From assembly GCA_964448185.1 (NCBI GenBank), contig CAYUVO010000039.1, forward strand, positions 1 to 21,678: DNA of 21,678 nt. The letters run 5' to 3'. Origin of the DNA: OFTM382 sp964448185. GTDB lineage: Bacteria; Planctomycetota; Phycisphaerae; Phycisphaerales; UBA1924. The translations under genes were made by a program, and so were the position numbers. The notes under the pieces were generated by a model. That model saw only the letters and a program-made list of their open reading frames with translations, ran no database searches and was not told where the DNA came from. Of the stretch, positions 1 to 7,526 are shown one piece after another. Numbering within the stretch: the stretch's first letter is position 1; each line of letters starts with the position of its first letter.

Positions 1-20
1 CAGCGATCGTCGCGTACACC

Positions 21-1994
21 GTGCGGGTCAACGCGCCTGTCGAGCCGGGGGGGGGGGCGGGAGTCGCAGCTTCATCGGTGGTTGATTCCAATGCGTCTGG
101 TCCATCTGATCTGGAAGCACCGGAGGCGATCACACAATCGGCGCAACACACCGCGCGGCGTGCGCTCGACGACATCCTCGCAGCCAAGTCCGATCCGACG
201 GGGTTTGCGATCGTCGCAACGTCGATCGGGGGCGTAGCGATCGGAGCGATCTGGCTGGGGCTCGGGCTTACATACTTGTTCTTGCTGCTGCTCAGCGGGC
301 TGATTCTCTATCCGCTGGTGATGCTCAGATCAACGCAGGCGCTCGGGCTTGCGGGGCTCGGGCTTGCGGGCCTGGTGATGAGCTTTACGGTGCTGTTGCA
401 GGGCTTGCGGGTGCTGCTCAGCGGCCCGGGCCCGGTGTTCGCGATTGCGAAGAACGTGCTGGCCGAAGCGGTGCGGATGAAAATCTCGCTGGTCTTTATT
501 GTGATGGTGCTGCTGTTGTTGGCGGCGCTGCCCGGGATGCTCAACGACGATCAGCCCTTGCGATACCGTGTGCAGGCGTTCATGAGTTTTGGGACCGGGT
601 TGTCGTTCTGGGTGATCGCGGTGCTGACGATTTTGTTCAGCGCAGCAACGCTCAGCAGCGAACAACGCCAGCGGATCATCTGGCAAACGATGACCAAACC
701 CGTCTCGGCGTGGTCGTACATTCTGGGCAAGTGGCTCGGTGTGGTTTCGCTCAACGCGGTGTTGCTCGCGGTGTGTGCATCAGGGATCTTCGGCTTCGTC
801 GAATACTTGCGTGGCCAGGCTGCGGTAGGCGAGTCCACCGCCTATGTCGCCGCGGGCACAGATTTTGGAACGGTCTCCCCCGATCGCTTAGCACTTGAAC
901 GACAGATCCTCACCGCTCGCGTGGTAATCGCGAACGATGTTGCGATGAAGATCGATGACCCGGGATTTCAAGCGGGTGTTGATGCGTACATCAAGCAGCA
1001 GAGGCTGGCGTCGCCTGATTTTGCCACTGATCCCGAGCAGCGCACCGAGATCGAAGAGTCACTCTTCAAGTCGTACACCAACGAGTTCAACTCGATCGCG
1101 CCGGGTCGGACCAAGAGGTACACCTTCTCAGGTCTTAGTCGGGCACGTGAACTGAACCTGCCGTTGGTGTTCCGCCACCGGGTCAACGTCGGGGGCAATG
1201 CGCCCGACAAACGGGTGCAGGTCGCGTTCGCCTACGGCCCGCTGCCTCCGATCCCCGAGACGCTCGGCGCTGGTGTGTATCAAATGGTGCAGATCACGCC
1301 GTGTGTGATCTTGCCAGACGGAACGGTGTTGCGTGTTGCCAATAGCGAGTTTGATCTCATCCGCAGGCTCGTCGAAGACGGCACGCTGACAGGGAATGTC
1401 GTGACGACCGAGGACGTCGTCGAAAAAGACGGCACGCTGCACATTGAAGTGCTCAACGGCCAACTCGCCATGGACCGCAACACGGACCAGATGATGCTGA
1501 TCGGTAACGACAGCACGATCGTCTTTCCCCCCGACGGCATGGAGATGAGCTATGAAGCCAGCGGCTATCGCGGGAACTTCCTCCGAGGGATCACGCTGCT
1601 CTGGGTCAAGCTCGCGTTTATCGCGATGCTGACCATCACCGCGTCCACGTTCTTGAGCTTCCCGGTGGCGTGCATGGTGTCATTCGGGTCGTTCCTTGCA
1701 GCCGAGGGCTCGTCGTATTTGCTCAAGAGTGTCGAAGTCTTCGGATGGGATGAAGACGGCGGCGTCGTCATGATCTTGAAAATGACGGCGGCCACGATCA
1801 CGGCGGGGGTAGGAGAGCTGTTTAGCGTCTACGACCGGCTCAATCCGATCGATTCAATCATCAACGGCAAGCTCATCACCTGGAACGACACGCTGGTTTC
1901 GGTCGTCTCGCTCGGCGTCGTGACGCTGATTTTGTTCCTCGTGGCATCATTTATTTTCAGTAAACGCGAACTCGCGATCTACTCGGGCAAGTAG
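21..1994 (+). CDS. ABC-2 type transporter permease, possibly 5'-partial
   Basis: This is probably the membrane subunit of an ABC exporter. The ABC-2-like part starts near residue 140 (FAIAKNVLAEAVRMK), followed by a membrane helix at about 155-171, another at 191-210, then the typical cytoplasmic stretch QTMTKPVSAWSYILGKWLG and a helix at about 238-260. A hydrophilic segment of roughly 250 residues, likely extracytoplasmic, comes next. The C-terminus has further helices and ends with a charged FSKRELAIYSGK tail, as in this permease family. About 140 residues with two or three extra hydrophobic helices precede the ABC-2 part. The GTG at 21 is only the first start codon in view: the frame stays open to base 1, so the gene may begin upstream. 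A run of eleven G at 47-57 lies in this N-terminal part. No ATPase gene is visible; it may lie upstream. The TPR-like gene follows after 17 bp, so the two are probably co-transcribed. Confidence 0.75.
   Translation: MRVNAPVEPGGGAGVAASSVVDSNASGPSDLEAPEAITQSAQHTARRALDDILAAKSDPTGFAIVATSIGGVAIGAIWLGLGLTYLFLLLLSGLILYPLVMLRSTQALGLAGLGLAGLVMSFTVLLQGLRVLLSGPGPVFAIAKNVLAEAVRMKISLVFIVMVLLLLAALPGMLNDDQPLRYRVQAFMSFGTGLSFWVIAVLTILFSAATLSSEQRQRIIWQTMTKPVSAWSYILGKWLGVVSLNAVLLAVCASGIFGFVEYLRGQAAVGESTAYVAAGTDFGTVSPDRLALERQILTARVVIANDVAMKIDDPGFQAGVDAYIKQQRLASPDFATDPEQRTEIEESLFKSYTNEFNSIAPGRTKRYTFSGLSRARELNLPLVFRHRVNVGGNAPDKRVQVAFAYGPLPPIPETLGAGVYQMVQITPCVILPDGTVLRVANSEFDLIRRLVEDGTLTGNVVTTEDVVEKDGTLHIEVLNGQLAMDRNTDQMMLIGNDSTIVFPPDGMEMSYEASGYRGNFLRGITLLWVKLAFIAMLTITASTFLSFPVACMVSFGSFLAAEGSSYLLKSVEVFGWDEDGGVVMILKMTAATITAGVGELFSVYDRLNPIDSIINGKLITWNDTLVSVVSLGVVTLILFLVASFIFSKRELAIYSGK
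47..57 (+). repeat. G11 homopolymer inside the permease reading frame
   Basis: Eleven consecutive G bases encode the Gly run after residue 9 of the permease frame. Runs this long are prone to slippage and to sequencing error. A change of one base would disconnect the upstream frame from the permease body. Confidence 0.9.
341..370 (+). repeat. Perfect 15-bp tandem duplication in the permease
   Basis: The unit GCTCGGGCTTGCGGG occurs twice in direct succession and encodes LGLAG twice, at about residues 108-117, in a hydrophobic helix. The copies are identical, so the duplication looks recent. It keeps the frame. Confidence 0.85.
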
Positions 1995-2011
1995 AAAGGT
2001 CAGGCCGATCC

Positions 2012-4042
2012 ATGCGACACAACCGCCTGATACAACTGATTGCTCTGGGTGTAACGAGTGTTTCGCTCGTGGGCGCGGGGTTTATGGGTGCGAGCGTCTC
2101 GGATTCGGCGGGCCGAAACCATCTGATGGTGACCGATCAGCTCAGCGAGGGCGATCCACCCGAAGTGGCGCTGGGCATCGCGCTGGGCGCATTCCGCGGC
2201 ATCTTCGTCAACTATCTCTGGCTGCGCGCCAACGAACTCAAAGAAGCCGGGCAGTACCACGAAGCGATCGAACTCTCGCGAGCGATCACCACGCTCCAGC
2301 CCCGCTTCCCTCGCGTGTGGATCTTCCATGCGTGGAACATGGCGTACAACATCTCGGTCGCAACCCAGACGCCCGAAGAACGCTGGGAGTGGGTCAACGC
2401 GGGAGTGCGGCTGCTCCGCGACGAGGCCATCCCGGCCAACCCCAACGACATGCTTTTGCACAAAGAGCTCGGCTGGTTCTTCCTGCACAAGATCGGCGGG
2501 ACGACCGACGACGCCAACCGCTATTACAAGCGTGCGCTCGCGCGCGAGTGGACCGAAGTGCTCGGAGTGCCACCCGAGAAAACCGTCGAAACCCGTGACC
2601 GCGAGGGGGCGACCAAGGCGTATCTGGAGTGGATCACTGCGGTCGCAGAAGCTCCCGACACGCTCAGGCAGGTCGAGGAGCCTTCGGTCAAAGGCCTGTT
2701 GGCAGCGATCCGTGCGCTTGATGTTGAGCCGGTGAGCATGCGAACGCTCCAGATGTATACGCGGTATTCGGAGGCGATCAAATCGCCTCGACGTATCGAG
2801 TTTGAAAGTGACACAAACGAGAAGTCCAACGAGTTCATGTCACTCGTTGCCGATCCCGACTATGCCGATGCATGGGCCGCGTTGATCCCGCATGTTCGTA
2901 AGCGTGTTCTTATTGATGTGTACCATATGGAGCCTTGGCGGATGGTGGCGTACACCAAACGCTTTGGGCCGTTGGACTGGCGGCACCCCGCGACCCACGC
3001 GCTCTATTGGGGCGCACGCGGTGTCGAGCAAGCCATGACCCGCTGGACGCAGCGCAACCGCAAAGACTTTGATTTTATCAACGCCGATCGCGTGGTCTAC
3101 CAGTCGCTCCAAGAGCTCTACCGCTCGGGCGATGTGTACTACAGCCTGCTCGACGACATCCAAGGCAAGGGCGCGTTCTTCCTCTCGCTGCCCAACACCA
3201 ACTTCATCGAATCCTACGGCGAACTGCTCAAAGAACGCGACGACATCCTCAACCCCGACAGCGAATCGTGGGAAGGACTCAGCCCCGAAGAGATGCTCCA
3301 ACGCCAACAGCTCCTCGGGCTGTGGTGGGCCGAGCACGGCAAGCGTCCCTACCGAGCTTTCGCAGCCGGGTACGAAAACTTCATGCGCGACGCCATCCGC
3401 ACCCTCTACCGGCGCGGCGAATACGAACGTGCCAACGAGATGCTCGACCAGCTCATCACCTGGCCTGGCCAGAACACCAACAACCCCGATCGAATGGTCG
3501 AACTCGGCACCACCCTCGACGACTTCGTGACCAAAGAACTCGAAGATGAACGCATCCTCTCCGGGTACGTCGCCTCACAGGAAGTCGCCGGCTCGCTCTT
3601 TGGTGCGTACATCGACGGCCTGCTCGCGGGTGACGGCGAACGCTTCGAGCGCCAATACCAATACGCGGCGCTCGCCCACCGCTATTACATGGAAAAACAG
3701 CTCCAACGCACCACCGCGAGCGGCGACACGGGACGAACCGAGATCATGCCCCGAGATTTTCGCGAAATGGCGGGGACCATGTTCGCCCAACTCGCCTCGA
3801 CCATGCCCGTCGAACAAGCCGAACTCATGTACGGCGAAGCCCCCAACGAACTCCAGCTCTGGGGCTACGACATCATCCTTGAACGTTTCAAACCCATCGT
3901 TGACCTCAACGCAGCCGAGACCGGCTCCGATCCCTTCGAGATCCTCTTTCCCCTGCCAGACGGGCTCGAAGCACACCGAGCCTACATCTTTCAACGACGC
4001 CAAAACCGTCAAGACAGCCGACAGGAAACCGGCGTCCGCTAA
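2012..4042 (+). CDS. Membrane-anchored TPR-like helical protein
   Basis: The protein has 676 residues. An N-terminal hydrophobic segment (about residues 7-30, LIQLIALGVTSVSLVGAGFM) looks like an uncleaved signal anchor, placing the rest outside the cytoplasm. Helical repeat motifs of TPR type follow: LWLRANELKEAGQYHEAIELSRAI near residues 70-95, then a segment around ELGWFF...DDANRYYKRAL near 150-175. A later helical pair (ALYRRGEYERANEMLDQL style) lies around residue 465-485. I recognise no enzymatic motif. The start is supported by AAAGG about 11 bases upstream of the ATG. It lies 17 bp after the permease, so it may be an extracytoplasmic partner of that transporter; this is inferred from position only. 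Its 3' end faces purC with a 9-bp gap. Confidence 0.7.
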   Translation: MRHNRLIQLIALGVTSVSLVGAGFMGASVSDSAGRNHLMVTDQLSEGDPPEVALGIALGAFRGIFVNYLWLRANELKEAGQYHEAIELSRAITTLQPRFPRVWIFHAWNMAYNISVATQTPEERWEWVNAGVRLLRDEAIPANPNDMLLHKELGWFFLHKIGGTTDDANRYYKRALAREWTEVLGVPPEKTVETRDREGATKAYLEWITAVAEAPDTLRQVEEPSVKGLLAAIRALDVEPVSMRTLQMYTRYSEAIKSPRRIEFESDTNEKSNEFMSLVADPDYADAWAALIPHVRKRVLIDVYHMEPWRMVAYTKRFGPLDWRHPATHALYWGARGVEQAMTRWTQRNRKDFDFINADRVVYQSLQELYRSGDVYYSLLDDIQGKGAFFLSLPNTNFIESYGELLKERDDILNPDSESWEGLSPEEMLQRQQLLGLWWAEHGKRPYRAFAAGYENFMRDAIRTLYRRGEYERANEMLDQLITWPGQNTNNPDRMVELGTTLDDFVTKELEDERILSGYVASQEVAGSLFGAYIDGLLAGDGERFERQYQYAALAHRYYMEKQLQRTTASGDTGRTEIMPRDFREMAGTMFAQLASTMPVEQAELMYGEAPNELQLWGYDIILERFKPIVDLNAAETGSDPFEILFPLPDGLEAHRAYIFQRRQNRQDSRQETGVR

Positions 4043-4051
4043 ACGAGTTTC

Positions 4052-5119
4052 TCACTTCGCCATGAGCAACTGAGCAGCTTCGTGATAGCGCGCAAGCGTG
4101 CCCTCAACAACCGATCGAGGCAGCACCGGGCCCGGAGCGGTCTTGTCCCATCGGCCTTCGTCTACGAGCTGTTGGAGATGCTCGCGGACGAACTGCTTAT
4201 CAAAGCTCAGCTGAACGCACCCCGGGTTCCACTCGCGAGCGGGCCAGTACCGCGAGCTGTCGGGCGTGAGCGCTTCGTCGATCAGGATCAGCTCGCCATC
4301 CTCTGAGTCCTGTGCGAACTCGAACCCAAACTCAAACCCAAATTCAAACTTAGTATCCGCGAGCACCAGCCCGCGCTTCTGCGCATAGTCCCAGGCCGCC
4401 GCGTAGATCGCCAGCGACCGCTTGCGGGCTTCGAGCATGGCATCATCCCCCACGATGCTGCATGCCCGATCGAACGAGATGTTCTCGTCGTGGGCTCCCT
4501 GCTCTGCCTTGGTGGCAGGGGTAAACACCGGTTCTGGGAGACGGTCGCCCCGGCGGAGCCCGGTGGGCAGCTCAATGCCACAGACCTTGCCCGTGCGCTG
4601 GTAGTCCGACCAGCCAGAGCCTTCGAGATAGCCCCGCACAACGCACTCGACCGGGAGCACCCGGCAGGCACGAGCAATGGTGGTCCGCCCTTGCAGATCG
4701 CATCGGCCCGTCGTGGTGTCATTGAAGGCAGACTCGGGGATTTCACTCACATTGGTGCTCAGCAGGTGTGTCGGGCCGAGTCCTTGGCCTTCGAGCCACC
4801 GAAACCAGAACGCTGCGATCTGAGTCAATATCCGCCCTTTGCCCGGGATCGGGGTGGGCAAGACCACATCAAACGCGCTGAGCCGATCGGTCGCAATGAT
4901 CGCCAGCCGATCAATCGGGAGCCCTTGGGTGGTGGGGGGGAGCCGATAGACGTCCCGGACCTTGCCCTGGCAGCGATCCGGGAGCTTGAGATCGGTCGTG
5001 AACACCGCCTGCGAAGAATCCCAACAGGTGCTCGATGCTGCATTGGCCATGGCGACACGGTACTGCTGCCTCCGGTCGGGTGTCGCCCGATCCGAGCGAT
5101 CAAATCCACACAAAGCCAT
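4052..5119 (-). CDS. purC: Phosphoribosylaminoimidazole-succinocarboxamide synthase (SAICAR synthase)
   Basis: This cytoplasmic enzyme of purine synthesis joins CAIR and aspartate using ATP. Family motifs appear in order: GKVRDVY, ATDRLSAFDVVLPTPIPGKG, ECVVRGYLEGSGW, PATKAEQGAHDENI, DTKFEFG, LIDEALTPDSSRYW and QLSFDKQFVREHL. Its length and motif spacing fit the roughly 300-residue ADE1-like form rather than the shorter bacterial form. The start at 5119 has AAGGA 11 bases upstream and gives 355 residues with an unusual N-terminal extension. An internal ATG at 5050 gives 332 residues, closer to the family, but its GGAGG lies about 20 bases away, too far to be convincing. The DTKFEFG strand carries an in-frame FEFG expansion. 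No other purine gene is visible nearby. Confidence 0.95.
   Translation of the reverse strand: MALCGFDRSDRATPDRRQQYRVAMANAASSTCWDSSQAVFTTDLKLPDRCQGKVRDVYRLPPTTQGLPIDRLAIIATDRLSAFDVVLPTPIPGKGRILTQIAAFWFRWLEGQGLGPTHLLSTNVSEIPESAFNDTTTGRCDLQGRTTIARACRVLPVECVVRGYLEGSGWSDYQRTGKVCGIELPTGLRRGDRLPEPVFTPATKAEQGAHDENISFDRACSIVGDDAMLEARKRSLAIYAAAWDYAQKRGLVLADTKFEFGFEFGFEFAQDSEDGELILIDEALTPDSSRYWPAREWNPGCVQLSFDKQFVREHLQQLVDEGRWDKTAPGPVLPRSVVEGTLARYHEAAQLLMAK
4313..4348 (-). repeat. Three 12-bp units (FEFG) in purC
   Basis: On the minus strand three successive 12-bp units encode FEFG, FEFG and FEFA, directly after DTK of the conserved DTKFEFG strand. The units differ at synonymous positions (GAA/GAG, TTT/TTC), so this is an older expansion rather than an assembly artefact. 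It lengthens the segment between two conserved elements, DTKFEFG and GELILIDE. Confidence 0.85.
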
Positions 5120-5258
5120 CTTTGCGCGCTTCCTTGGCCTCGGGGGCTTGCCGAACGCGGATTTCGAGAGACAATGCAGCAGTCAACGAGTGCTCGACGC
5201 CCGTAGCTCCATCTCGATTCGGTCATCTTGAAAATGGGGTGAGAGCCGGGTGGACGAA

Positions 5259-5280
5259 GGGGTGGGCGGGGTGGGCGGGG
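5259..5280 (+). promoter_or_regulatory. G-quadruplex-type motif in the leader of the GH10-like gene
   Basis: Five G runs separated by single bases occur here in the order G4-T-G3-C-G4-T-G3-C-G4. This meets the classic quadruplex pattern with one-base loops, the most stable loop class known. It ends 45 bases before the ATG at 5326. If transcribed it would lie in the 5' leader on the sense strand. The rest of the divergent gap to purC (5120-5325) shows no promoter I can support. Confidence 0.6.
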
Positions 5281-5325
5281 AACTCATACAGTGCCCCAGC
5301 AACTCTCAGGAGGGATGGACTCTGC

Positions 5326-7077
5326 ATGGTTCGTTTTAAGGTGTTCGACAACCCAGCAGCCCCTCCGTCGGTCCCACCGTCGGCCGCGCAAGAAAGCCCC
5401 CAAGGGGCTCCGCAGGGTGACCGGTTCCCGGTGACCCGTGCGTATCTCGTCGGCCCTGACGACATCCCCGCAGCGGGCAGCATCGACCGCGAAGGCGACC
5501 ACATCACCGCGACACCCACCAACTCAGGCTCGGTGGGCTTGGTGATGCGTATCGAGCTGCGTGGCTTAGTGATGCCCTCGGTCGAGCCGGGCGACAAAGA
5601 GTTGGCTTCGAGACCCATTCCCGACGTTGGCCGATTGACGCTCCAGACCTGTTTATTGCCCGTGCGGGAGATGCCTTATCTGCTCGCACTCGAGCTTGCT
5701 CGCCACCGGATCATGATGTTCCTCAACAAGCTCGAAGACTGGCAGATGTTTGATCTGCCCGCTGAGCATCCGATCATGGAGCAGTTCGAGCACGCTCGGG
5801 CGTTGTTTACGCACGCGCTCGTGAGCCCTCGGGATGCTTCGGGCGAGCTTGGACGCGAGGCGCATGATTTCTCGCTGGCAGCGCTCGCGTTTGCGGTTGA
5901 TGCGGGCGAGGCGTTGGCTCTTGAGAGCGCCCAGCGTCAGCTCCCCGATCGGCTCACTGGTCGAGCTTACGAAGAAGCCACCAAGGCGTATGAGGCAGCT
6001 CAGGGAGAACCGCCCCCCGAAGACGCGCCGATTGTCGTCCAGAACGGCATCGGAGTCACCATGCCCGGCAGAGCCCAGCTCAGCTGCGCTGTGGCGCCAT
6101 GGGTGATGAATGATTCACTCAAGCAAGCGGTGACCGATTCATCGGACGAGTTGGTCGTGCCGATGAGCTGGACCGAGCTCGAGCCTTCGGAGGGTGAATA
6201 TTCGTTCGCTGCGACCGATCGCTGGATCGAGTGGGCGGTTCGTCAGGCCAAGCTGCCGGTGGTGTCGGGACCGGTGGTGGACTTTGCGCCAAAGTCAGTC
6301 CCCGAGTGGCTCTACATCTGGGAAAACGACTACGAGACGCTCCGCGAGGTGATCTACGAGCACGTCAAAAACGTGGTTACTCGGTACCGCCGAACGGTGA
6401 ATCGCTGGACGATTGTCTCGGGGCTGCACGTCAACACTCACTTTACGCTGAGCTACGAGCAGATCATGGACCTGACCCGGCTGTGCGTGCTGCTGGTGCG
6501 TCGGCTCCAGCCCAAAGCACGGGTCTATCTCGGGCTCGATCAGCCCTGGGGTGAATATTTCGCCAAGCACCGCCAGTCGCTCCCGCCCATGCTCTACGCC
6601 GACACCGTGGCCCAGACGGGCGTGGTCGTCGATGGCTATTCTGTGAGGCTCATCCTCGGGGGCGAAGACACAGGCCACGGCGTGCGCGACCTGATGGCCC
6701 TGTCCTCCATGCTCGATCGCATCGCGGTGCTCGAAAAACCCGTCTCGCTCTCAGCGGTCGCTGCTCCGAGCCTTCAGCCCACTCATCCCAGCGCCGGTGC
6801 CTGGCGCACGGGCTGGGACCCGGAGATCCAGGCCCGCTGGCTCGAACGGGTGCTGACGATCGCAGCCTCCAAGCCGTTCGTCCAGAGCGTGTGCTGGGCG
6901 GACCTCATCGATGCCCGTCCGGGCTCAGCGGACACCACCCCGATGGGGCTGATCGCACCCGACGGCAAGGCTCGGCCCGCGTTCGCCTCGATGGTCAAAG
7001 TCCGCCGTGCCATGCGCGCGGGGCGTTCGCCACTAGAATCCCTCGATGGCTCCCTTGATTCCACCACGGTCAGCTAA
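5326..7077 (+). CDS. GH10-like (xylanase-fold) protein, probably non-catalytic
   Basis: The protein has 583 residues. AGGAGG at 5308-5313, 12 bases upstream, decides the ATG at 5326; the frame is open further upstream, but that extension looks like non-coding translation. It has a family-unknown N-terminal part of about 230 residues, then a TIM-barrel-like part resembling glycoside hydrolase family 10: VPMSWTELEPSEGEYSF, a VNRWTIVSGLHVN strand at about 358-370, and a C-terminal GLIAPDGKARPAFASM like the usual ending of GH10 domains. The expected acid/base Asn-Glu is Ser-Gly (365-366). The nucleophile strand, normally like ITELD, reads SLSAVA, with Ala at about 477. Both alignments are by eye. 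No signal peptide is visible, so it is probably cytoplasmic. It may bind rather than cut a glycan. It overlaps the ComEA-like gene by 32 bp. Confidence 0.65.
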   Translation: MVRFKVFDNPAAPPSVPPSAAQESPQGAPQGDRFPVTRAYLVGPDDIPAAGSIDREGDHITATPTNSGSVGLVMRIELRGLVMPSVEPGDKELASRPIPDVGRLTLQTCLLPVREMPYLLALELARHRIMMFLNKLEDWQMFDLPAEHPIMEQFEHARALFTHALVSPRDASGELGREAHDFSLAALAFAVDAGEALALESAQRQLPDRLTGRAYEEATKAYEAAQGEPPPEDAPIVVQNGIGVTMPGRAQLSCAVAPWVMNDSLKQAVTDSSDELVVPMSWTELEPSEGEYSFAATDRWIEWAVRQAKLPVVSGPVVDFAPKSVPEWLYIWENDYETLREVIYEHVKNVVTRYRRTVNRWTIVSGLHVNTHFTLSYEQIMDLTRLCVLLVRRLQPKARVYLGLDQPWGEYFAKHRQSLPPMLYADTVAQTGVVVDGYSVRLILGGEDTGHGVRDLMALSSMLDRIAVLEKPVSLSAVAAPSLQPTHPSAGAWRTGWDPEIQARWLERVLTIAASKPFVQSVCWADLIDARPGSADTTPMGLIAPDGKARPAFASMVKVRRAMRAGRSPLESLDGSLDSTTVS

Positions 7078-7492
7078 TGCCAGCTCGGCGAGCACAGCAT
7101 CGAGCGATGCGGTCCCGCTGTCGCGGGCGCGGTGGCTGATCGCTTCGATTCTCGCTGCACTCTCGGTGGGGGGGATGGCCCTCTCACTCCACGACCGTCC
7201 TCCAGCTTCGAGTGTGCGCACAGATCAACACTCATCGGCAACTCCAGCCCTCGAAGAGCCGGAGCTCGATTCGATCGTTCGGCTCATCGACCTCAACACC
7301 GCCGGGCCGCAGGCGCTGGAAATGCTCCCGGGGATCGGTCCCGTGCTCGCACGCCGAATCGTCGAGGACCGGACCCTTCATGGCGAGTTCGCCTCGCTCG
7401 ACGATATCGACCGCGTCCGAGGCATCGGGCCACGCACTATCGACAAGTTCCGCAGCATCGCACAGGTGATCCCAAGCCCGGGTGCTCCATGA
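7046..7492 (+). CDS. ComEA-like helix-hairpin-helix DNA-binding protein
   Basis: The protein has 148 residues. A membrane segment at about 29-48 (ARWLIASILAALSVGGMALSL) is followed by a linker and a C-terminal pair of helix-hairpin-helix motifs: LPGIGPVLA at 94-102 and VRGIGPRTI at 124-132, preceded by IDLNTAGPQALEMLPGIG, the hallmark of ComEA-type domains. Such domains bind double-stranded DNA without sequence specificity. In competent bacteria ComEA takes up DNA outside the cytoplasmic membrane. Membrane anchoring here fits that, but no other competence gene is in view, so uptake is only a possibility. The start overlaps the end of the GH10-like gene, and mfd follows after 34 bp, suggesting one transcript. 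Confidence 0.85.
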   Translation: MAPLIPPRSANASSASTASSDAVPLSRARWLIASILAALSVGGMALSLHDRPPASSVRTDQHSSATPALEEPELDSIVRLIDLNTAGPQALEMLPGIGPVLARRIVEDRTLHGEFASLDDIDRVRGIGPRTIDKFRSIAQVIPSPGAP

Positions 7493-7526
7493 GACTTGCG
7501 ATCTTTGACTATCCTCAGCGAGTTCC

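Noticed and set aside
4490..5206. Plus-strand 238-codon frame across purC
   Set aside because: It is antisense to conserved purC motifs, has no ribosome-binding site and has shadow-type composition.
5035..5325. N-terminal extension of the GH10-like gene
   Set aside because: It would overlap the purC start region on the other strand and read through the G-quadruplex. AGGAGG placed before the ATG at 5326 is the better start signal.
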